Source: Streptomyces sp. NBC_01341 (GTDB lineage: Bacteria > Actinomycetota > Actinomycetes > Streptomycetales > Streptomycetaceae). From it: a DNA stretch of 64,000 nt. Every line of letters starts with the position of its first letter. Within the stretch, counting starts at the first letter, position 1. The stretch is taken from NCBI RefSeq assembly GCF_035946055.1, contig NZ_CP108364.1:4960001-5024000 (forward strand). Reading direction: 5' to 3'. The notes under the pieces were generated by a model, which ran no database searches, had not been told where the DNA came from, and saw only the letters and a list, made by a program, of their open reading frames with translations. Both the position numbers and the translations under genes were made by a program. Of the stretch, positions 16,139 through 24,492 are shown in pieces.

Positions 16139-18760
16139 GTGACCGAGAACGCAGCGCAGCAGCCAGCCAGCATCCCCGAACTGCCGACCCAGTACGCGCC
16201 GGCCGAGGTAGAGGGGAAGCTGTACGAGCGCTGGGTGGAGCGCGGTTACTTCACGGCCGACCCGGAGAGTGAGAAGCCTCCGTACACGATCGTCATCCCG
16301 CCGCCCAACGTCACCGGCTCCCTGCACCTCGGCCACGCCTTCCAGCACACGCTCATGGACGCCCTCACCCGCCGCAAGCGGATGCAGGGATACGAGACTC
16401 TGTGGCTTCCCGGCATGGACCACGCAGGCATCGCCACCCAGAACAAGGTCGAGCAGCAGCTCGGCGAGGAGGGCAAGTCCCGCCACGACCTGGGCCGCGA
16501 GGAGTTCGTCGAGCGCGTCTGGCAGTGGAAGGAGGAGTACGGCGGCAAGATCCTCGGGCAGATGCGCCGCCTCGGTGACGGCGTCGACTGGTCCCGCGAG
16601 CGCTTCACCATGGACGAGGGCCTCTCGGCCGCCGTCCAGACCGTCTTCAAGAAGATGTACGACGACGGCCTGATCTACCGCGCCGAGCGCATCATCAACT
16701 GGTGCCCGCGCTGTCTGACGGCCATCTCGGACATCGAGGTCGACTACCAGGACGACGACGGCGAGCTCGTCTCGATCCAGTACGGCGAGGGCGAGAACAC
16801 GCTGGTCGTCGCCACGACCCGCGCCGAGACGATGCTCGGCGACACCGCCGTCGCGGTCCACCCCGACGACGAGCGGTACGCCCACCTCGTCGGCACACGC
16901 ATCAAACTGCCCCTCACCGACCGCACCATCCCGGTCGTCGCGGACACCCACGTCGACCCGGAGTTCGGCACCGGCGCCGTCAAGGTGACGCCGGCGCACG
17001 ACCCGAACGACTTCGCCATCGGACAGCGTCACGGCCTGGAGTCGATGACCGTCATGGACGAGCGGGGCGTCATCACCGTCCCCGGTCCGTTCGAGGGGCT
17101 CGACCGTTTCGAGGCCCGTTCCGCCATCGTCGGCGCGCTGCGCGGTCAGGGCCGGATCGTCGCGGAGAAGCGTCCGTACGTCCACTCCGTCGGCCACTGC
17201 TCCCGCTGCCGCACCACGGTCGAGCCGCGCCTCTCGCTGCAGTGGTGGGTCAAGGTCGAGACCCTCGCGAAGGCCGCCGGTGACGCGGTCCGCGACGGGC
17301 GGGTCGCGATCCACCCCAAGGAGATGGAGCAGCGGTACTTCGACTGGGTCGACAACCTCCGCGACTGGTGCATCTCGCGCCAGCTCTGGTGGGGCCACCG
17401 CATCCCCGTCTGGTACGGCCCCGACGGCGAGGTCGTCTGCGTCGGCCCCGACGAGCAGCCGCCCACAGGCGAGGGCTGGACCCAGGACACCGACGTCCTG
17501 GACACCTGGTTCTCCTCCGGCCTGTGGCCGTTCTCCACGCTCGGCTGGCCCGAGGAGACGCCGGACCTCAAGAAGTTCTATCCGACCGACGTCCTGGTCA
17601 CCGGCCACGACATCATCTTCTTCTGGGTCGCCCGGATGATGATGTTCGGCCTGTACGTCATGGACGGAGAGGTCCCCTTCAAGACGATCGCCCTCACGGG
17701 CCTCGTCCGCGACGAGCGCGGCAAGAAGATGTCGAAGTCCTTCGGCAACGTCGTCGACCCGCTGGACTGGATGGACACCTACGGCTCCGACGCCGTCCGC
17801 TTCACCCTGGCCAGGGGCGCCAACCCCGGCACCGACGTCCCGATCGGGGAGGACTGGGTCCAGGCGTCCCGGAACTTCGCCAACAAGATCTGGAACGCCA
17901 CCCGGTTCGCGATGATGAACGGTGCGACGGTCGAGGGCGAGCTCCCGCCCGTCGAGCAGCTGTCGGCCACCGACCGCTGGATCCTGTCGCGGCTGAACAA
18001 GACCGTCGCCGACGCCGACGCGTTCTACGACGACTTCCAGTTCGCGAAGCTCAGCGACGCGCTCTACCACTTCGCGTGGGACGAGGTCTTCGACTGGTAC
18101 GTCGAGCTGTCCAAGACCACCTTCTTCGCCGGTGGTGAGCAGGCCAAGGTCTCCGCGCGGGTCCTCGGCGAGGTCCTGGACGTGACCCTGCGCCTGCTGC
18201 ACCCGATCGTCCCGTTCGTGACGGAGGCGCTCTGGACCACGCTCACGGGCAAGGAGTCGGTCGTCGTCGCGGACTGGCCGAAGGACAGCGGCTTCCGCGA
18301 CGACGCGGCCGAGAAGGAGATCGAGCTCGTCCAGCAGGTCGTCACCGAGGTCCGCCGCTTCCGCTCCGACCAGGGGCTGCAGCCCGGCCAGAAGGTCCCG
18401 GCCGAGCTGACGGTCACCGGCACGGTGCTCGCGCCGCACGAGGCCGCCATCCGTCAACTGCTGCGCCTGCAGCCCGCCGGGGACGACTTCCACGCGACGG
18501 CGACCCTCCCGGTCGCCGGAGCCACGGTCGCCCTCGACCTGTCCGGCACGATCGACGTCGAGGCGGAGCGCAAGCGCCTGACGAAGGACCTGGGCGCGGC
18601 CGAGAAGGAAAAGGCCCAGGCCACCGGAAAGCTCGGCAACGAGGCATTCCTGGCCAAGGCGCCGGACAACGTGGTCGACAAGATCCGCGGCCGGCTCGCC
18701 AAGGCGGAGGCCGACATCGAGCGGATCACCGCCCAGCTGGCGAATCTGCCGCAGGGCTGA
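16139..18760 (+). CDS. valS: Valyl-tRNA synthetase
   Basis: 873 residues from GTG 16139. An upstream in-frame ATG at 16106 would fall before the -10 box and gives a non-conserved N-terminus. Class I signatures are present: HLGH in PPNVTGSLHLGHAF (about residue 62) and KMSKS in GKKMSKSFGN (about 529). The CP1 editing domain lies between them, the tRNA-binding helical domain begins around DRWILSRLNKT, and a C-terminal coiled coil of about 65 residues (ERKRLTKDLGAAEKEK...) binds tRNA-Val. It charges tRNA-Val and clears mischarged threonine. folC follows after a terminator. Confidence 0.96.
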   Translation: MTENAAQQPASIPELPTQYAPAEVEGKLYERWVERGYFTADPESEKPPYTIVIPPPNVTGSLHLGHAFQHTLMDALTRRKRMQGYETLWLPGMDHAGIATQNKVEQQLGEEGKSRHDLGREEFVERVWQWKEEYGGKILGQMRRLGDGVDWSRERFTMDEGLSAAVQTVFKKMYDDGLIYRAERIINWCPRCLTAISDIEVDYQDDDGELVSIQYGEGENTLVVATTRAETMLGDTAVAVHPDDERYAHLVGTRIKLPLTDRTIPVVADTHVDPEFGTGAVKVTPAHDPNDFAIGQRHGLESMTVMDERGVITVPGPFEGLDRFEARSAIVGALRGQGRIVAEKRPYVHSVGHCSRCRTTVEPRLSLQWWVKVETLAKAAGDAVRDGRVAIHPKEMEQRYFDWVDNLRDWCISRQLWWGHRIPVWYGPDGEVVCVGPDEQPPTGEGWTQDTDVLDTWFSSGLWPFSTLGWPEETPDLKKFYPTDVLVTGHDIIFFWVARMMMFGLYVMDGEVPFKTIALTGLVRDERGKKMSKSFGNVVDPLDWMDTYGSDAVRFTLARGANPGTDVPIGEDWVQASRNFANKIWNATRFAMMNGATVEGELPPVEQLSATDRWILSRLNKTVADADAFYDDFQFAKLSDALYHFAWDEVFDWYVELSKTTFFAGGEQAKVSARVLGEVLDVTLRLLHPIVPFVTEALWTTLTGKESVVVADWPKDSGFRDDAAEKEIELVQQVVTEVRRFRSDQGLQPGQKVPAELTVTGTVLAPHEAAIRQLLRLQPAGDDFHATATLPVAGATVALDLSGTIDVEAERKRLTKDLGAAEKEKAQATGKLGNEAFLAKAPDNVVDKIRGRLAKAEADIERITAQLANLPQG

Positions 18761-18774
18761 TGACCTGAGTACGG

Positions 18775-18822
18775 AGCCCCCGCACCCCCGACCGACCGGG
18801 AGTGCGGGGGCTTCGCCGTGCC
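18775..18822 (+). terminator. Terminator after valS
   Basis: AGCCCCCGCAC (18775-18785) pairs with GTGCGGGGGCT (18812-18822), 26-nt loop, 14 nt after the valS stop. Confidence 0.75.
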
Positions 18823-18870
18823 CGGGTGCGTACCGCGGCGGGCGCTGCGCGCGATGTCCGGCGCCATCCG

Positions 18871-18876
18871 TAGACT
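18871..18876 (+). promoter_or_regulatory. Candidate -10 box of a leaderless promoter for folC
   Basis: TAGACT lies 6 nt before GTG 18883 with no ribosome site. Confidence 0.5.
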
Positions 18877-18882
18877 GGCCCT

Positions 18883-20406
18883 GTGAGTGAGCCCCGCCCT
18901 TCAGACCGGCACGACGCGTCAGATCCCGACGACACCTTCGCGGAGATCGTCGACGAAGAGACCCAGCGCGACCCCGACCTGGCGGTGATCGAGGCCGGGA
19001 GCCGGACGCTGCGCACCCAGTCCGGCCCGCCGCAGGGCGAGGCGGTCCCCGACCGCCCCGCCGACCCCGAGACGGACAGAGCGCTGCGCGCCGTGGAGCA
19101 GGAGCTCGCGGGCCGCTGGGGCGAGACCAAGCTCGAGCCCTCGGTGACCCGGATCGCCGCCCTGATGGACGTGCTCGGCGAGCCCCAGCGCGCCTACCCC
19201 TCGATCCACATCACGGGGACCAACGGCAAGACCAGCACGGCCCGGATGATCGAGGCGCTGCTCGGCGCCTTCGACCTCCGTATCGGGCGCTACACCTCGC
19301 CGCACGTCCAGTCGGTCACCGAACGCATCAGCCTGGACGGTGCGCCGATCGAGGCCGAGCGCTTCATCGAGACGTACAACGACATCAAGCCGTACGTCGA
19401 GATGGTCGACGCCCAGCAGCCCTACCGGCTCTCCTTCTTCGAGGTGCTGACGGGCATGGCGTACGCGGCGTTCGCGGACGCGCCGGTCGACGTGGCGGTC
19501 GTCGAGGTCGGCATGGGCGGGACCTGGGACGCGACGAACGTCATCGACGGTTCGGTCGCCGTGATCACACCGATCTCCCTCGACCACACGGACCGGCTCG
19601 GCACGACGCCGGCCGAGATCGCCGAGGAGAAGTCCGGCGTCATCAAGCAGGACGCGACGGTGATCCTGGCCCAGCAGCCGGTCGACGCCGCGCAGGTCAT
19701 GCTGAAGAAGGCCGTCGAGGTGGACGCCACGGTCGCCCGTGAGGGCATGGAGTTCGGCATCGTCTCGCGGGAGATCGCAGTCGGCGGCCAGCTCCTGACC
19801 CTGCGGGGCCTGGGCGGCGAGTACGACAACATCTTCCTGCCGCTGTACGGCGCCCACCAGGCGCACAACGCGGTGGTGGCGCTCGCAGCCGTCGAGGCGT
19901 TCTTCGGCATCGGTGCGGAGCAGAGCCGCAGTCTCGATGTCGAAGTGGTCCGCAAGGCCTTCCTCTCGGTCCTCTCGCCGGGCCGCCTGGAGGTCGTGCG
20001 CTCCAGCCCGACGATCGTCCTGGACGCGGCGCACAACCCGGCCGGTGCCCTCGCGGCTTCGGAGGGGGTCAGCGAGGCGTTCAGCTTCACGCGCCTCATC
20101 GGGGTCGTCGGCGCCAGCGACGGCAAGGACGTCCGGGGGCTCCTCGAAGCCTTCGAGCCGATCTTCGCCGAGATCGTCGTGACCCAGAACTCCAGTGAGC
20201 GCGCCATGGACGCGGACGCGCTCGCCGCGATCGCCGTCGAGGTCTTCGGCCACGAGCGCGTCCAGGTCGAGCCCCGTCTGGACGACGCCCTGGAGGCGGC
20301 CATCACCCTGGCCGAGGAGGATGCCGAATACGCGGGCGCCGGCGTCCTGGTGACCGGTTCCGTGATCACGGTCGGCGAGGCCCGGCTGCTCCTGGGAAGG
20401 CGCTGA
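18883..20406 (+). CDS. folC: Bifunctional folylpolyglutamate/dihydrofolate synthase
   Basis: 507 residues from GTG 18883. It carries an acidic, low-complexity N-terminal extension of about 65 residues that E. coli FolC lacks. The Mur-ligase-type ATP loop ITGTNGKTSTARM follows, then TSPHVQSVTERI, GMGGTWDATNVI and ISLDHTDRLGTTPAEIAEEKSGVIK, which hold the folate, Mg and carbamylated-Lys sites. VLDAAHNPAGALAASEGV in the C-terminal domain is also diagnostic. It adds glutamates to tetrahydrofolate and may make dihydrofolate. A DUF4233-like gene begins 3 nt after the stop and ndk follows, probably as one unit. Confidence 0.95.
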   Translation: MSEPRPSDRHDASDPDDTFAEIVDEETQRDPDLAVIEAGSRTLRTQSGPPQGEAVPDRPADPETDRALRAVEQELAGRWGETKLEPSVTRIAALMDVLGEPQRAYPSIHITGTNGKTSTARMIEALLGAFDLRIGRYTSPHVQSVTERISLDGAPIEAERFIETYNDIKPYVEMVDAQQPYRLSFFEVLTGMAYAAFADAPVDVAVVEVGMGGTWDATNVIDGSVAVITPISLDHTDRLGTTPAEIAEEKSGVIKQDATVILAQQPVDAAQVMLKKAVEVDATVAREGMEFGIVSREIAVGGQLLTLRGLGGEYDNIFLPLYGAHQAHNAVVALAAVEAFFGIGAEQSRSLDVEVVRKAFLSVLSPGRLEVVRSSPTIVLDAAHNPAGALAASEGVSEAFSFTRLIGVVGASDGKDVRGLLEAFEPIFAEIVVTQNSSERAMDADALAAIAVEVFGHERVQVEPRLDDALEAAITLAEEDAEYAGAGVLVTGSVITVGEARLLLGRR

Positions 20407-20409
20407 TCT

Positions 20410-20778
20410 GTGCGTACGCTCTGTGCATCGACGCTGATCGGGGAGTTCTTCGTCATCGGATTCGCCGGACTCGTGGCGATGAAGCTCGACGGCATGTCCA
20501 TGGGCACCGTGTGGACGGTCTGCGGAGTCGGGATGCTGCTGTCCGTCCTGCTGTGCGGTGTGATCACCAGGCCCGGTGGCATCCAGCTCGGCTGGGCGCT
20601 GCAGATCGCGCTGGTCCTGAGTGGTTTCTTCGTCCCGATGATGTACATCCTCGGGATCGCCTTCGGCGCCCTGTGGTGGGCGTCCGTGCACTACGGCCGC
20701 AAGATCGACGAGGCGAAGGCGCGGTGGGCGGCGCAGGCCGAGGCGCAGGATAGCGCCCAGGCTCCGGCCCAAGGATGA
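20410..20778 (+). CDS. DUF4233-like small membrane protein
   Basis: 122 residues from GTG 20410, 3 nt after folC. Four hydrophobic stretches are visible (about residues 5-22, 30-48, 55-70 and 72-90), with a signature YGRKIDEAKARWAAQ after the last, then an Ala/Gln-rich tail. Its position right behind folC is conserved in actinobacteria, where the family is annotated only as DUF4233. No enzymatic motif is visible. Tight spacing implies translational coupling with folC. Function unknown. Confidence 0.82.
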   Translation: MRTLCASTLIGEFFVIGFAGLVAMKLDGMSMGTVWTVCGVGMLLSVLLCGVITRPGGIQLGWALQIALVLSGFFVPMMYILGIAFGALWWASVHYGRKIDEAKARWAAQAEAQDSAQAPAQG

Positions 20779-20870
20779 CGCAGAGTGAGCCCGGCCGTCG
20801 GGCCGCTCCCACAGCCCTGTAATCTCGCCCTCACCCGCACCCCGCACCGGAAGTCTGCAAGGAGCCGCAC

Positions 20871-21284
20871 ATGACCCAGCGCACCCTCGTCCTTCTCAAG
20901 CCCGACGCCGTCCGGCGTGGGCTGATCGGCGAGATCGTCGGCCGCATCGAGCGCAAGGCCGGCTGGACGATCACCGCGCTGGAGCTGCGCACGCTCGACC
21001 AGGAGACCCTGGAGCAGCACTACGGCGAGCACAAGGGCCGTCCGTTCTACGAGCCCCTCGTCGAATTCATGGCCTCCGGCCCCGTCGTCGCTCTTGTGGC
21101 CGAAGGCGAGCGGGTGATCGAGGGGGTCCGCGCGCTCGCCGGTCCGACCGACCCGATCGCCGCCGCGCCCGGCTCGATCCGCGGTGACTTCGGCACGGTC
21201 ACCCGGGAGAACCTCATCCACGCCTCGGACTCCGAGGAGTCCGCAGAGCGAGAACTCAAGCTTTTCTTTCCCGGCCTTTCCTGA
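20871..21284 (+). CDS. ndk: Nucleoside diphosphate kinase
   Basis: 137 residues, from ATG 20871 with AAGGAG 8 nt upstream. The chain starts TQRTLVLLKPDAVRRGLIGEI, the family N-terminus. The phosphorylated His is in LIHASDSEESAERELKLFF, the usual NxxHxSDS region with Leu-Ile in place of Asn-x. GSIRGDFG is the nucleotide-binding Arg loop. It balances NTP pools by moving gamma-phosphate through the His. A TAATCT sequence at 20820-20825 could be its own -10 box. A short hairpin follows the gene. Confidence 0.95.
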   Translation: MTQRTLVLLKPDAVRRGLIGEIVGRIERKAGWTITALELRTLDQETLEQHYGEHKGRPFYEPLVEFMASGPVVALVAEGERVIEGVRALAGPTDPIAAAPGSIRGDFGTVTRENLIHASDSEESAERELKLFFPGLS

Positions 21285-21316
21285 CTTCGGCTCCGCCAAA
21301 CAGCGCTCATGACCTG

Positions 21317-21342
21317 GGGCGACCGAAGTAATTCGGTCGCCC
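21317..21342 (+). terminator. Terminator after ndk
   Basis: GGGCGACCGAA (21317-21327) pairs perfectly with TTCGGTCGCCC (21332-21342), loop GTAA. The rest of the 292-nt gap to mreB should hold the mreB promoters. Confidence 0.8.
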
Positions 21343-21576
21343 TTCGGCATAGGGTCCCGTATCGCGGGAACGCATCCCTCCGACGTAACGTCACCATGGG
21401 TGGAACGGACAGCCGTTCCGCTCGTCATGGCGAAGGACCCTCGCGCTGTGTCCGTGCATACGGCACTACGATGGAAGCTTCCACGCCCGCAGCGCCAACC
21501 CTCGCCTACCTGAACAAGCCATTCTTCGCTTTCCGGGAAGGCCCGACGCATCCTCATGGGGAACAAGGGGAACTCA

Positions 21577-22596
21577 ATGTCGTTCATCGGCCGTGACATG
21601 GCTATCGACCTCGGGACTGCCAACACGCTGGTGTACGTCAGGGGGCGCGGCATCGTACTGAACGAGCCGTCCGTCGTGGCCATCAACACCAACACCGGCG
21701 GCATCCTGGCGGTCGGCGCCGAGGCCAAGAAGATGATCGGCCGCACACCGGGCAACATCGTTGCCGTGCGGCCGCTGAAGGACGGTGTGATCGCCGACTT
21801 CGAGATCACGGAGCGCATGCTCCGCTACTTCATCCTCAAGATCCACAAGCGCCGCTACCTGGCCCGCCCCCGGGTCGTCGTCTGTGTGCCCTCCGGCATC
21901 ACAGGAGTCGAGCGACGCGCCGTCATCGAGGCGTCGACGCAGGCAGGCGCCCGCCAGGTGCACATCATCGAGGAGCCCATGGCCGCGGCCATCGGCTCCG
22001 GACTGCCGGTCCACGAGGCCACCGGAAACATGGTCGTCGACATCGGTGGCGGCACCACCGAGGTCGCCGTGATCTCGCTCGGCGGAATCGTCACTGCCCA
22101 GTCGATCCGGGTGGCCGGTGACGAACTGGACAACGCGATCATCCAGCACGTCAAGAAGGAGTACTCCCTCCTCCTCGGTGAGCGCACCGCCGAACAGATC
22201 AAGATCACCATCGGTTCGGCCTTCGAGATGGAGAAGGACGAGCACACCGAGATCCGTGGCCGCGACCTGGTCTCCGGCCTGCCCAAGACCGTCGTCATCT
22301 CGGCGACGGAGGTCCGCAAGGCCATCGAGGAACCGGTCAACGCGATCGTCGACGCCGTGAAGACCACGCTCGACAAGTGCCCGCCGGAGCTCTCCGGTGA
22401 CGTCATGGACCGCGGCATCGTCCTCACCGGCGGTGGCGCGCTCCTGCGGGGTCTCGACGAGCGCCTGCGCCACGAGACGGGCATGCCGATCCACATCGCC
22501 GAGGACCCGCTGGACTCGGTGGCACTCGGATCCGGCAAGTGCGTCGAGGAGTTCGAGGCGCTGCAGCAGGTGCTGGACGCCCAGCCCCGAAGGTAG
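21577..22596 (+). CDS. mreB: Rod-shape/actin-like protein MreB
   Basis: 339 residues from ATG 21577. AAGGGG 6 nt upstream favours this over ATG 21556. Actin-fold motifs: DLGTANTLVYVRGRG (phosphate 1), GITGVERRAVIEA, VDIGGGTTEVAVISLGG (phosphate 2), and TGGGALLRGLDERL (adenosine). MreB filaments position wall synthesis. In Streptomyces, where hyphal tips grow by DivIVA, MreB works mainly in spore wall assembly with MreC, MreD, PBP2 and the RodA-like Sfr. All those partner genes follow. A 15-bp hairpin right after the gene may keep much of the transcription monocistronic. Confidence 0.97.
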   Translation: MSFIGRDMAIDLGTANTLVYVRGRGIVLNEPSVVAINTNTGGILAVGAEAKKMIGRTPGNIVAVRPLKDGVIADFEITERMLRYFILKIHKRRYLARPRVVVCVPSGITGVERRAVIEASTQAGARQVHIIEEPMAAAIGSGLPVHEATGNMVVDIGGGTTEVAVISLGGIVTAQSIRVAGDELDNAIIQHVKKEYSLLLGERTAEQIKITIGSAFEMEKDEHTEIRGRDLVSGLPKTVVISATEVRKAIEEPVNAIVDAVKTTLDKCPPELSGDVMDRGIVLTGGGALLRGLDERLRHETGMPIHIAEDPLDSVALGSGKCVEEFEALQQVLDAQPRR

Positions 22597-22604
22597 AAAA
22601 CGAT

Positions 22605-22644
22605 GTTCCGCCGTACGGGCGCAAACCGCCCCGTACGGCGGAAC
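22605..22644 (+). terminator. Hairpin (terminator or attenuator) between mreB and mreC
   Basis: GTTCCGCCGTACGGG (22605-22619) pairs with CCCGTACGGCGGAAC (22630-22644), 15 bp with a 10-nt loop. A TATACA sequence at 22650-22655 just after it could be a -10 box for mreC. Confidence 0.75.
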
Positions 22645-22694
22645 GTTGGTATACAGGCACGAACATTCCGACGAGGAAGGCACGGCCGCCGCAC

Positions 22695-23741
22695 GTGAGG
22701 GACACACGAGAGAGCCGGCTGCTCCTGGTGCTGCTGATCGCCATCGCATTCGCCCTGATCACGGTCGATATCCGCGGTGGCGAGGAGTCACCGGTGGACG
22801 GGGCCCGGCAGGCCGCCGCCACGGTCTTCGGACCGGTGGAGAACGGCGTCGCGGCAGCGGTGGACCCGGTGGGCAACGCCATCGGCGCCGTACGGGAGTC
22901 CGGTGACCGGCACGACCGGATCGCGGCTCTGGAGCACGAGAACGCCGCACTGAAGACCAGGCTCGGCAGCGACGACCGCAACACCAGCAAGGTCCGTCAG
23001 CTGGACACCATGCTCAAGAGCGCCGGAGCCGGCCAGTACGGCATCAAGGGCGCCGAGGTCATCGCCATAGGAGCGGCCCAGGGCTTCTCCTGGACCATCA
23101 CCATCGACGCGGGGACGAACGACGGCATCCTGCGCGACATGACCGTGCTGAACGGCGAGGGGCTCGTCGGCCGGGTCACGACGGTCGGCCCCGACACCGC
23201 GACCGTCCTGCTGGCCAACGACCCCGACTTCACCGTCGGCACCCGCCTGGAGAAGACCGACGAGCTCGGCTTCGCGACCGGACAGGGCTCCCGGCCCCTC
23301 TCGGTCCAGTTCCTCAACGGCAAGGCCGACGTGAAGAAGGGCGACCGGCTGGTCACCTTCGGGTCCAGCAAGGACAAGCCCTTCGTCCCCGGCGTGCCGG
23401 TCGGACAGGTCGTGCGCGTGGACCCCTCGGGCGGTGACCTGACCCGGACCGTCTACGTCCGCCCGTTCGTCGGCTTCACCAAGCTCGACATCGTCGGCGT
23501 CGTCGTCCAGGCCCCCCGCGAGGACCCCCGCGACATGGTCCTGCCGAAGCAGCCCAAGAAGCCGGAGAAGCCCAAGCCCACCCCGACCGTCACGGTCACC
23601 GTGCAGCCCAACGGCGACCTCGTCGACGCCAGTGGGAAGGTCGTCGGGAACGTCAACGAGAAGCCCGACCCGGACGCCTCCGGCAGCCCCTCCGCGAACG
23701 CCGACACACCCGCCGGTGACGCGGCGAACGACCAGGAATAG
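22695..23741 (+). CDS. mreC: Rod-shape-determining protein MreC
   Basis: 348 residues from GTG 22695. The nearest ribosome-like site (GAGGAAGG) is about 14 nt upstream, further than usual. A single membrane helix near the N-terminus (LLLVLLIAIAFALITV) is followed by a coiled coil (RIAALEHENAALKTRL, about residues 75-90), then the double beta-barrel domain with LVGRVTTVGPDTATVLL and VPGVPVGQV. After residue ~285 comes a Pro/Lys/Thr-rich extracellular tail of about 60 residues, typical of actinobacterial MreC. It bridges MreB with PBP2 outside the membrane. Confidence 0.95.
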   Translation: MRDTRESRLLLVLLIAIAFALITVDIRGGEESPVDGARQAAATVFGPVENGVAAAVDPVGNAIGAVRESGDRHDRIAALEHENAALKTRLGSDDRNTSKVRQLDTMLKSAGAGQYGIKGAEVIAIGAAQGFSWTITIDAGTNDGILRDMTVLNGEGLVGRVTTVGPDTATVLLANDPDFTVGTRLEKTDELGFATGQGSRPLSVQFLNGKADVKKGDRLVTFGSSKDKPFVPGVPVGQVVRVDPSGGDLTRTVYVRPFVGFTKLDIVGVVVQAPREDPRDMVLPKQPKKPEKPKPTPTVTVTVQPNGDLVDASGKVVGNVNEKPDPDASGSPSANADTPAGDAANDQE

Positions 23742-23752
23742 AGCTGATCCCC

Positions 23753-24415
23753 ATGCGTATCAACCGGACGCTGCTCTCCGTCTCCCTGGTCGTGGTCGCC
23801 CTCGTCATCCAGGTCTCCGTACTCGCCCGCCTCCAACTGCCGGGCGCCACGCCCGACCTGGTGCTCCTCGTCGTCCTCGGACTCGCCTTCGTCTACGGAC
23901 CCGTCAGCGGCGCCCTCATCGGCTTCGGCGCGGGCCTCCTCGCAGACCTGGCGCCCCCCGCCGACCACGCGGCCGGGCGCTACGCCCTGGTCCTCTGCCT
24001 CATCGGTTACATCGCCGGAATGGCCCGGCCCGAGAAGGGCCAGCTCAAGTCGGCGTTCACCCCGATGGCCTTCGTGGTGGCCGCAGCCATCGGATCGACC
24101 CTGCTGTACGCCGGGGTCGGCGCCCTCGTGGGCGACACCGCGGCCCGCCATGTGGGCCTGGGCAGCCTGCTGTTCACCGCCGCCGTGTACGACCTGCTCC
24201 TCGCGCCGTTCACGGTTCCGCTGATCATGGCGCTCGCCAGACGTACCGAGAACGACCCCGTGGCCGACAGTTCCGGCAGCGGAGACGTCGCCGCCGGCTG
24301 GCTGGCCACGGGCACCGGGCTGCGGATCGGCAGCCAGCGGGGCGGGATGCGCCTGAGGGCCGCACGGAGCCGCGCCGCACGCGCGGGAAGGATCAAGGGG
24401 GTCAAGCGACTGTGA
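23753..24415 (+). CDS. mreD: Rod-shape-determining protein MreD
   Basis: 220 residues from ATG 23753, 11 nt after mreC. About five or six membrane helices; PDLVLLVVLGLAFVYGPVSG and GLLADLAPP are recognisable MreD motifs. The hydrophilic C-terminus (about residues 165-220) is Arg/Ala rich and longer than in E. coli. MreD links MreC to the membrane part of the elongation complex. The gene's TGA overlaps a GTG that opens a 26-codon frame leading exactly to the PBP2 start (see findings). Confidence 0.93.
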   Translation: MRINRTLLSVSLVVVALVIQVSVLARLQLPGATPDLVLLVVLGLAFVYGPVSGALIGFGAGLLADLAPPADHAAGRYALVLCLIGYIAGMARPEKGQLKSAFTPMAFVVAAAIGSTLLYAGVGALVGDTAARHVGLGSLLFTAAVYDLLLAPFTVPLIMALARRTENDPVADSSGSGDVAAGWLATGTGLRIGSQRGGMRLRAARSRAARAGRIKGVKRL

Positions 24416-24492
24416 GGCCGTACCGGCACCGGACGAGCACCGGGGGCGACCCCCGTGACCCCGGCCCGACGACCACCGGGGGCGCCCCGTGA
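24412..24492 (+). CDS. Possible 26-residue coupling ORF between mreD and the PBP2 gene
   Basis: GTG 24412 overlaps the mreD stop as GTGA, and the frame stops at TGA 24490-24492, which overlaps the PBP2 GTG start as GTGA. The peptide would be MRPYRHRTSTGGDPRD followed by a Pro/Thr/Gly end. No homologue is known to me. Its value may be in carrying ribosomes across the 73-nt gap rather than in the peptide. Confidence 0.2.
   Translation: MRPYRHRTSTGGDPRDPGPTTTGGAP

Noticed and set aside
16103..18493. 796-codon minus-strand open frame opposite valS
   Set aside because: Overlaps a complete valyl-tRNA synthetase with both signature motifs; no family features in the antisense frame.
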